Shown here piece by piece: positions 28,112-33,672 of a DNA stretch of 33,672 bases. Numbering within the stretch: the stretch's first letter is position 1; each line of letters opens with the position of its first letter. Under the pieces are notes generated by a model, which was not told where the DNA came from, did no database searches, and worked only from the letters and a program-made list of their open reading frames with translations. The translations under genes and the position numbers were made by a program. Source of the stretch: Halothiobacillus sp. 35-54-62 (GTDB lineage Bacteria > Pseudomonadota > Gammaproteobacteria > Halothiobacillales > Halothiobacillaceae); the NCBI GenBank assembly GCA_002281295.1, contig NCFS01000018.1, forward strand, positions 1 through 33,672. Reading direction: 5' to 3'.

Positions 28112-28480
28112 TCAAATCACTTCGGGAGCGAGGGACACAATCTTCATGAACTTCTCAGTGCGCAGTTCGCGCGTGACAGGTCCAAAGATACGAGTGCCAA
28201 TCGGCTCAAGTTTATTATTTAAAAGGACAGCCGCATTACCGTCGAAACGAATTAATGAGCCATCACTCCGCCGCACGCCTTTAGCCGTACGCACAACGAC
28301 AGCATTGTAAACATCACCTTTCTTAACGCGACCACGGGGGATCGCGTCTTTGATAGAAACCTTGATAATGTCACCAATACCGGCATAACGACGATGCGAT
28401 CCACCCAGCACCTTAATGCACTGAATTCGCTTAGCGCCACTATTGTCAGCGGAATCTAATATTGTTTGCATCTGAATCAT
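28112..28480 (-). CDS. rplN: 50S ribosomal protein L14
   Basis: Protein uL14 at the subunit interface. The protein has 122 residues. [39 protein letters not shown] and [20 protein letters not shown] are diagnostic. It is the first gene of the classical spc operon, but no separate promoter is obvious in the 11-bp gap after rpsQ. Confidence 0.98.
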   Translation of the reverse strand: MIQMQTILDSADNSGAKRIQCIKVLGGSHRRYAGIGDIIKVSIKDAIPRGRVKKGDVYNAVVVRTAKGVRRSDGSLIRFDGNAAVLLNNKLEPIGTRIFGPVTRELRTEKFMKIVSLAPEVI

Positions 28481-28491
28481 GATATTTACCC

Positions 28492-28761
28492 TTACGCGGT
28501 TGTGCGGTCAATAACACGAACCAAGGCCCACGATTTCGTTTTTGAAATCGGGCGTGTTTCGCGAATTTCCACACGATCACCGATGCGAGACACATTCTCT
28601 TCATCATGGACGTGCAATTTAGTGGTTTTAGTAATGAACTTGCCGTAAAGCGGATGCTTTACGCGGCGTTCAATAGCAACCGTTATGGATTTATCCATCT
28701 TGTCGCTGGTTACTCGTCCCACTCGGGTGCGAATAACTTTTTCGATTGTTTCAGTAGACAT
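28492..28761 (-). CDS. rpsQ: 30S ribosomal protein S17
   Basis: Primary 16S rRNA-binding protein uS17. The protein has 89 residues with an OB fold. [20 protein letters not shown] and [20 protein letters not shown] are the family signature. It is the last gene of the classical S10 operon and follows rpmC by a couple of bases. Confidence 0.97.
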   Translation of the reverse strand: MSTETIEKVIRTRVGRVTSDKMDKSITVAIERRVKHPLYGKFITKTTKLHVHDEENVSRIGDRVEIRETRPISKTKSWALVRVIDRTTA

Positions 28762-28762
28762 T

Positions 28763-28960
28763 TCAGCCTTGCTCCTTCTCGGTCAGAATCGTTTTGATTC
28801 GTGCGACATTTTTACGCGCCACTTTAATCAAATGCGGCTTTGATTCCTGACCATTTGCTTTTTGCATGCGCAAATTAAATTGTTCACGCTTAATCGCAAG
28901 AAGCTCTTCACGTAAACTCTCAGGGGTTTTCTCACGTAACTGTGAAGTGATATTTTTCAT
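28763..28960 (-). CDS. rpmC: 50S ribosomal protein L29
   Basis: Small protein uL29 at the tunnel exit, part of the site for trigger factor and SRP. The protein has 65 residues. [20 protein letters not shown] and [10 protein letters not shown] are typical. Its ATG overlaps the rplP stop (TAATG). Confidence 0.96.
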   Translation of the reverse strand: MKNITSQLREKTPESLREELLAIKREQFNLRMQKANGQESKPHLIKVARKNVARIKTILTEKEQG

Positions 28961-29373
28961 TACATCAATACCCGTGTTACGAAGGTCGTTTTAACTGGCA
29001 ACTTGGCCGATGCCAATGAAAATGCCATGCGGGCAATATCTTCAGCCACACCTTCAATTTCATAAAGAACTTTACCTGGCTGCACTTTAGCAACCCAGTA
29101 CTCAACGCTCCCTTTGCCTTTACCCATACGAACCTCGAGAGGTTTTTTGGTAATGGGCGTATCTGGGAAAATACGAATCCAAATTTTACCGCCGCGTTTC
29201 ACATGGCGAGAAATCGCCCGTCGCGCTGATTCAATTTGGCGGGACGTAATTTCACCCCGCTCAAGCGTTTTTAAACCAAACTCACCGAAACTCACTTTGT
29301 TGCCGGTCGTCGCAAGGCCACGGTTTTTACCCCTGAACTGCTTGCGGAATTTTGTACGTTTTGGCAGCAGCAT
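28960..29373 (-). CDS. rplP: 50S ribosomal protein L16
   Basis: Protein uL16 next to the peptidyl transferase centre and A site. The protein has 137 residues. [40 protein letters not shown] and [20 protein letters not shown] are diagnostic. It lies between rpsC and rpmC. Confidence 0.98.
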   Translation of the reverse strand: MLLPKRTKFRKQFRGKNRGLATTGNKVSFGEFGLKTLERGEITSRQIESARRAISRHVKRGGKIWIRIFPDTPITKKPLEVRMGKGKGSVEYWVAKVQPGKVLYEIEGVAEDIARMAFSLASAKLPVKTTFVTRVLM

Positions 29374-29407
29374 AATTTAAGCTCCACTTACCCTTTTAAA
29401 ATTCGGT

Positions 29408-30082
29408 TCAGGCTGTCGCAGCTTTAACATCACGGTTGCCCGGAACGCCAAATACTTCACCTTTAAAAATCCAAACCTTGACGCCAATTACGCCATAGGT
29501 GGTTTGGGCCTCAGCAAAGCCGTAATCGATATCGGCACGCAGGGTGTGCAATGGCACACGGCCTTCGCGATACCATTCGTTACGGGCGATTTCAGCGCCG
29601 CCTAACCGACCCGAAACATTGACCTTGATACCACCAGCACCTAAGCGCATCGAGGTTTGCACCGCACGCTTCATAGCACGGCGGAACATAATCCGACGCT
29701 CTAATTGCTGCGCGATGGATTCCGCAACTAATTGGGCATCCAGCTCTGGTTTACGGATTTCTTCAACAGACAACTTAACCGCATTGCGATCAACCCCCAG
29801 CAAAGGGGCAATTTCGGTGCGCAGACGCTCAATATCTTCACCTTTGCGACCAATCACGATACCCGGGCGGGCGGTGTGAATGGTGACCGAGGCTGAGCGC
29901 GCTGGACGCTCAATTTGAATACGAGATACCGATGCTTCTTTAAGTTTGTCTTTGATATACGCACGCGTGCGAATATCTTGATTCAACTGAACAGGAAACA
30001 ATTTACTATCGGCATACCAGCGGGATGTCCAATCAGAGGAAATCCCGAGCCGGAAGCCTACCGGATGTACTTTCTGACCCAT
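29408..30082 (-). CDS. rpsC: 30S ribosomal protein S3
   Basis: Protein uS3 at the mRNA entry channel. The protein has 224 residues. [20 protein letters not shown] is the family start. The KH domain has [15 protein letters not shown], and the C-terminal domain has [20 protein letters not shown]. The protein ends soon after [15 protein letters not shown]. Confidence 0.98.
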   Translation of the reverse strand: MGQKVHPVGFRLGISSDWTSRWYADSKLFPVQLNQDIRTRAYIKDKLKEASVSRIQIERPARSASVTIHTARPGIVIGRKGEDIERLRTEIAPLLGVDRNAVKLSVEEIRKPELDAQLVAESIAQQLERRIMFRRAMKRAVQTSMRLGAGGIKVNVSGRLGGAEIARNEWYREGRVPLHTLRADIDYGFAEAQTTYGVIGVKVWIFKGEVFGVPGNRDVKAATA

Positions 30083-30092
30083 AACTCTCCCC

Positions 30093-30425
30093 TTACCGTT
30101 CGCTAACCGTGACTAGAATATGACTGGTTTTTTTAAGAATCCGCGCACCACGGCCTTTAGCCCGAGCACGAAAACGCTTAAGAACCGGACCCTCATCAAT
30201 CATAATCGTCGCGATATGCAAACGATCGACATCAGCGCCTTCGTTGTTTTCAGCGTTGGCAATGGCTGACTCGAGCACTTTCTTGATTAAATCGGCGCCT
30301 TTCTTGTCGCTGAACGTCAAAGTCTCTATCGCCTGAGCGACAGCTTGACCTCGCACCAGATCAGCAACCAAACGCGCCTTTTGTGGGGAAATCCGCGCAT
30401 AGCGGTGTAAAGCAGTAGCTTGCAT
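30093..30425 (-). CDS. rplV: 50S ribosomal protein L22
   Basis: Protein uL22, which lines the peptide exit tunnel. The start at 30425 ([10 protein letters not shown]) gives 110 residues, the normal size; a longer frame would run over rps[17 protein letters not shown] and the C-terminal [14 protein letters not shown] are diagnostic. Confidence 0.98.
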   Translation of the reverse strand: MQATALHRYARISPQKARLVADLVRGQAVAQAIETLTFSDKKGADLIKKVLESAIANAENNEGADVDRLHIATIMIDEGPVLKRFRARAKGRGARILKKTSHILVTVSER

Positions 30426-30435
30426 AATATGTCTC

Positions 30436-30711
30436 CTAGCGCTTTGCTTTCTTGTCGGCCACATGTCCCCGGTAGGTCCGGGTAGGGGCAAACTCGCCGA
30501 GCTTATGCCCGACCATGTTTTCATTGACAAGAACTGGAATATGCTGGCGACCATTATGAACCGCAATGGTCAAGCCGATGAAATCTGGAAGAATCATCGA
30601 ACGGCGTGACCAGGTCTTTATGGGCCGACGGTTATTAGCCGCTGCAGCCTCTTCCACCTTTTTCAGCAAGTGATGATCCACGAAGGGACCTTTCTTAAGT
30701 GAACGTGGCAC
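30436..30711 (-). CDS. rpsS: 30S ribosomal protein S19
   Basis: Head protein uS19, partner of S13. The protein has 91 residues. [39 protein letters not shown] and [17 protein letters not shown] are diagnostic. It lies between rplB and rplV. Confidence 0.98.
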   Translation of the reverse strand: MPRSLKKGPFVDHHLLKKVEEAAAANNRRPIKTWSRRSMILPDFIGLTIAVHNGRQHIPVLVNENMVGHKLGEFAPTRTYRGHVADKKAKR

Positions 30712-30735
30712 CTTTTAACCCTCTATGTAAAACAA

Positions 30736-31560
30736 TTATTTCGAACGACGACGAACAATAAATTTGTCCGTGCGCTTGTTCGTACGAGTTTTGTACCCCT
30801 TGGTTGGAACGCCCCAAGGAGTCACAGGATGACGACCGCCTGACGTGCGACCCTCACCACCCCCATGCGGGTGATCGACAGGGTTCATTACCACACCGCG
30901 AACGGTAGGACGAATACCACGCCAACGCGTTGCACCCGCCTTGCCCAATGAGCGCAAGCTGTGCTCGTGATTACTCACTTCACCTAAAGTCGCACGGCAA
31001 TCGGCTAAGATTTTGCGCATTTCACCTGAACGCAAACGAACGGTTGCGTAGGCGCCATCACGCGCAACTAGCTGCACAGAAGCACCCGCACTGCGCGCCA
31101 TTTGCGCACCCTTGCCAGGCTTCATTTCAACACAGTGAATGGTCGAACCAATTGGGATGTTGCGCAAAGGCAGGGTGTTACCCGGGCGAATAGGCGCATC
31201 AATACCTGACTGAACCATTTGGCCTGGCACAACACCGCGCGGCGCGATGATATAAGCCCGCTCACCATCTGCATACATAATTAAAGCAATGTGCGCGGTA
31301 CGGTTTGGATCATATTCAATCCGCTCAACGGTTGCCGGAATGCCATCTTTGCCGCGCTTGAAATCGACCAAACGATAGTGCTGCTTGTGACCACCACCAA
31401 TGTGACGCGTGGTAATCCGCCCCAAATTGTTACGGCCACCCGTGTTGTGCTTTTTCTCTAACAACGGCGCGTAGGGTTCACCCTTATGCAGATGCGAGCG
31501 ATCAATTTCAATTACCGCACGACGACCGGGCGATGTAGGTTTTGCAATTTTTAATGCCAT
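30736..31560 (-). CDS. rplB: 50S ribosomal protein L2
   Basis: Protein uL2, needed for subunit joining and close to the peptidyl transferase centre. The protein has 274 residues. [19 protein letters not shown] and the C-terminal [19 protein letters not shown], with the conserved His, are diagnostic. It lies between rplW and rpsS. Confidence 0.98.
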   Translation of the reverse strand: MALKIAKPTSPGRRAVIEIDRSHLHKGEPYAPLLEKKHNTGGRNNLGRITTRHIGGGHKQHYRLVDFKRGKDGIPATVERIEYDPNRTAHIALIMYADGERAYIIAPRGVVPGQMVQSGIDAPIRPGNTLPLRNIPIGSTIHCVEMKPGKGAQMARSAGASVQLVARDGAYATVRLRSGEMRKILADCRATLGEVSNHEHSLRSLGKAGATRWRGIRPTVRGVVMNPVDHPHGGGEGRTSGGRHPVTPWGVPTKGYKTRTNKRTDKFIVRRRSK

Positions 31561-31574
31561 GATAGGTTCCTTAC

Positions 31575-31868
31575 TTAACCAACCTGACCGAGATCAATGA
31601 CTTGACCTTCAGCGAGGGTGACATAGGCTTTTTTCCAATCCACGCGGCGACCAGCAACACCCCGGAACCGGCGAGTTTTACCCGCCACATTCAGAGTTTG
31701 CACTGCCAAGACCTGGACGCTAAACAACTGCTCTACCGCAGCTTTAATTTCAGCTTTATTGGACGCTGTATCAACACGGAAGACGTATTGATTAACTTGA
31801 TTCGCACGCGCGGTCTTTTCGGTGACCATAGGTGCGCGAAGCACATCAAAAAGTTTTTCTTGATTCAT
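31575..31868 (-). CDS. rplW: 50S ribosomal protein L23
   Basis: Protein uL23 at the tunnel exit, main dock of trigger factor and SRP. The start at 31868 ([10 protein letters not shown]) gives 97 residues. It overlaps the rplD stop as ATGA and has GAGGAG about 10 bp upstream. [20 protein letters not shown] and [20 protein letters not shown] match the family. A GTG-started version three codons longer is less likely. Confidence 0.97.
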   Translation of the reverse strand: MNQEKLFDVLRAPMVTEKTARANQVNQYVFRVDTASNKAEIKAAVEQLFSVQVLAVQTLNVAGKTRRFRGVAGRRVDWKKAYVTLAEGQVIDLGQVG

Positions 31869-32473
31869 GACAACCACTCCTCAACCATCTTCAAAGCAGC
31901 GCGGGTAATAACTACACGCTCAGAACCCACCAGGCTGACCGGATCTAAGGTATCTGCAGTTAAATACCCTAACTCGATCACATTGCGCGAACCCAAGAAC
32001 AAATGCTCATTGAAGGCCTCGGTAACCATTAAGGTTCGACCCGATGCAATCCCTAAGGATTTAACCAGAGATAAAATCTCGCGGGTTTTAGGTGAGGAAA
32101 CGTTAAGCGCATCAACTACGACCAAACGATCTTGCCGAATAAGTTCGGAAAAAATCGAAGCCATCGCAATCCGATAGGCTTTACGGTTGACTTTTTGTTC
32201 AAAATTACGGGGGCGCGCGGCAAATGTTACGCCACCGGTGCGCCAAATTGGGGAACGGGTTGTACCCGCACGCGCTCTACCCGTACCTTTCTGATTCCAC
32301 GGCTTTTTGCCGCCGCCTGAAACTTCAGAGCGGGTCAGTTGACGCTTCGTGCCGGCACGCGCGCCCGCCATAAAGGCGACAACCACTTGATGAATCAAAC
32401 CTTCGTTATAAGAACGATCGAAAATTTGCTCGGAGACGCTGACCGCAGCGCCATCTTTAACCTGTAATTCCAT
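31865..32473 (-). CDS. rplD: 50S ribosomal protein L4
   Basis: Protein uL4 in the tunnel wall. In E. coli it also shuts down the S10 operon by transcription attenuation and translational control. The protein has 202 residues. The family loop TRSEVSGGGKKPWNQKGTGRAR and SPIWRTGGVTFAARPRNFEQ is intact. The terminator between rpsJ and rplC is a candidate target for such control, by inference only. Confidence 0.98.
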   Translation of the reverse strand: MELQVKDGAAVSVSEQIFDRSYNEGLIHQVVVAFMAGARAGTKRQLTRSEVSGGGKKPWNQKGTGRARAGTTRSPIWRTGGVTFAARPRNFEQKVNRKAYRIAMASIFSELIRQDRLVVVDALNVSSPKTREILSLVKSLGIASGRTLMVTEAFNEHLFLGSRNVIELGYLTADTLDPVSLVGSERVVITRAALKMVEEWLS

Positions 32474-32481
32474 AACGCGCC

Positions 32482-33126
32482 TCAGCCCTTAATTTTTACA
32501 GAAGGACGAACGATAACGTCGCCACCCGTTGAACCAGGAACAGCGCCTTTCACGAGGATTAAGCCCCGTTCAATATCGACACGAACCACCTTCAACCCCA
32601 AGGAAGACACCCGCTCATCACCCATATGACCGGACATTTTTTTGCCTGGAAATACGCGGCCGGGGGTTTGGTTTTGACCAATAGAACCCGGCACACGATG
32701 CGAGCGAGAGTTACCGTGGGTCGCATCTTGGGTACGGAAATTGTGCCGCTTAACGGTACCCGCAAAACCTTTACCTTTGCTTTGACCGGCTACATCAACT
32801 TTCGTTACGCCCTCAAAAATTGCAACGGTAATATCAGCACCCGGCTGGTAGCTTGAAAGCTCATCAGATGAAACACGAAACTCCATCGACATGCGGCCCG
32901 AAGTTGTTTCAGCTTTAGCATAATGGCCAGCCATAGCTTGCGTTACGCGTGATGCACGACGCACCCCTGTTGTAACCTGAATGGCGGTATATCCGTCAAT
33001 TTCAGGCGTTTTTAACTGGGTCACGCGATTGGGCTCGACCTCAATGACGGTCACGGGTATCGAAATACCCGCGTCATCAAAAATGCGCGTCATGCCGACC
33101 TTGCGACCGACTACACCTAAAGACAT
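32482..33126 (-). CDS. rplC: 50S ribosomal protein L3
   Basis: Protein uL3, an assembly initiator near the peptidyl transferase centre. The protein has 214 residues. [17 protein letters not shown] and [20 protein letters not shown], with the Gln methylated in E. coli, are diagnostic. AGAGGT precedes the ATG. It is separated from rpsJ by an unusually long 148-bp gap with a terminator. Confidence 0.98.
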   Translation of the reverse strand: MSLGVVGRKVGMTRIFDDAGISIPVTVIEVEPNRVTQLKTPEIDGYTAIQVTTGVRRASRVTQAMAGHYAKAETTSGRMSMEFRVSSDELSSYQPGADITVAIFEGVTKVDVAGQSKGKGFAGTVKRHNFRTQDATHGNSRSHRVPGSIGQNQTPGRVFPGKKMSGHMGDERVSSLGLKVVRVDIERGLILVKGAVPGSTGGDVIVRPSVKIKG

Positions 33127-33180
33127 GGTTAATACCTCTAACTTATGTGAGGCGCCGATTACGATTGACCGGTTCGCCTG

Positions 33181-33213
33181 AAAAAACCGGCCCAGTGCAA
33201 CAGCACCGGGCCG
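33181..33213 (-). terminator. Intrinsic terminator or attenuator between rpsJ and rplC
   Basis: On the minus strand, CGGCCC and GGGCCG with inner GTGC/GCAC arms form a strong stem with one mismatch. It is followed by GG and six Ts. It would stop or reduce transcription passing from the tuf-rpsJ side into rplC. Confidence 0.85.
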
Positions 33214-33225
33214 AGAAGGGTCAGT

Positions 33226-33254
33226 AATTTACCAGCAAACAAACAACCCGTAAA
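33226..33254 (-). promoter_or_regulatory. Possible promoter in the rpsJ-rplC gap
   Basis: On the minus strand, TTTACG (33249-33254) and TAAATT (33226-33231) are spaced 17 bp apart, each with four of six consensus bases. A transcript from here would begin just before the terminator hairpin, giving a leader of about 90 bases before rplC. Confidence 0.4.
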
Positions 33255-33274
33255 GGGCTATTTGTAAAACTGAT

Positions 33275-33586
33275 TTAATTCAAACGGATTTGAACATCAA
33301 CACCCGCCGCGAGATCAAGCTGCATTAAGAGATCAACCGTGCGATCCGTTGGCTCAATGATGTCAAGAACGCGTTTGTGTGTGCGAAGCTCGTACTGATC
33401 GCGCGCATCTTTATTCACATGCGGTGAAACCAACACAGTAAAACGCTCTTTGCGGCTGGGTAAGGGAATCGGGCCTTTTACCCGAGCGCCAGAACGGCGC
33501 GCTGTTTCCACAATTTCAGCGGCTGAACGATCAATTAAACGATGATCAAAACTTTTCAAACGGATGCGAATGGTTTGGCTAGACAT
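33275..33586 (-). CDS. rpsJ: 30S ribosomal protein S10
   Basis: Protein uS10 of the 30S head, also NusE in antitermination. The protein has 103 residues. [41 protein letters not shown] and [17 protein letters not shown] are diagnostic. It starts 5 bp after the tuf stop with no strong ribosome binding site, so it is probably coupled to tuf and belongs to the str-type transcript. Confidence 0.98.
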   Translation of the reverse strand: MSSQTIRIRLKSFDHRLIDRSAAEIVETARRSGARVKGPIPLPSRKERFTVLVSPHVNKDARDQYELRTHKRVLDIIEPTDRTVDLLMQLDLAAGVDVQIRLN

Positions 33587-33591
33587 ACTTA

Positions 33592-33672
33592 TTACTCAAC
33601 AATCTTTGAAACAACACCCGCGCCAACGGTACGGCCGCCTTCGCGAATCGCAAAGCGTAAACCATCTTCCAT
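33592..33672 (-). CDS. tuf: Elongation factor Tu, C-terminal end (partial)
   Basis: The last 26 residues of EF-Tu, including [19 protein letters not shown], run from the window edge to a TAA at 33592-33594. EF-Tu delivers aminoacyl-tRNA to the ribosome. The rest lies outside the window. Its position before rpsJ shows the str and S10 operons are joined here. Confidence 0.95.
   Translation of the reverse strand: MEDGLRFAIREGGRTVGAGVVSKIVE

Noticed and set aside
1-33672. CRISPR arrays, rRNA genes or prophage structural genes
   Set aside because: No regularly spaced repeats, rRNA sequence or phage structural proteins were seen.

Overview
The window is a gammaproteobacterial chromosome segment. 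Two conserved blocks support this: recA-recX-alaS-lysC-csrA with tRNA-Ser(GCU) nearby, and an intact str/S10/spc/alpha ribosomal protein block (tuf end, rpsJ through rplQ). Genus cannot be fixed from sequence alone; moderate GC and protein flavour would fit a sulfur-oxidiser-type gammaproteobacterium, but that is only a guess. Almost everything is on the minus strand; uvrB and a decayed ribA fragment are the plus-strand exceptions.

Region 1 (1-5040) is accessory DNA. It holds a cut-off unknown reading frame, an IS21-family element (149-2557) with doubled terminal repeats and a frame-broken istA, and a remnant of a GTP cyclohydrolase II gene lying directly against the IS end. Next comes a compact three-gene minus-strand module: a ribbon-helix-helix protein, an unknown 159-residue protein and a tyrosine recombinase, with perfect inverted repeats in front of two of the genes. 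This module lies beside tRNA-Ser and is the best candidate for an undescribed small mobile or regulatory unit.

Region 2 (5040-17250) is housekeeping. It carries tRNA-Ser(GCU), an Amt ammonium transporter whose reading frame has no stop before the tRNA and runs through it, csrA, lysC, alaS, recX, recA, a class I aminotransferase, rlmB and rnr. These genes cover nitrogen uptake, post-transcriptional control, lysine-family synthesis, alanine charging, recombination repair, rRNA methylation and RNA decay.

Region 3 (17251-20154) has uvrB on the plus strand, convergent with an unknown secreted helical protein; a strong hairpin lies between them.

Region 4 (20155-33672) is the ribosomal protein block in the order tuf(end)-rpsJ-[terminator]-rplC-rplD-rplW-rplB-rpsS-rplV-rpsC-rplP-rpmC-rpsQ-rplN-rplX-rplE-rpsN-rpsH-rplF-rplR-rpsE-rpmD-rplO-secY-rpsM-rpsK-rpsD-rpoA-rplQ, closed by a strong terminator. 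Two things stand out. An intrinsic terminator, preceded by a possible promoter, sits between rpsJ and rplC, and rpmJ (L36) is missing between secY and rpsM.
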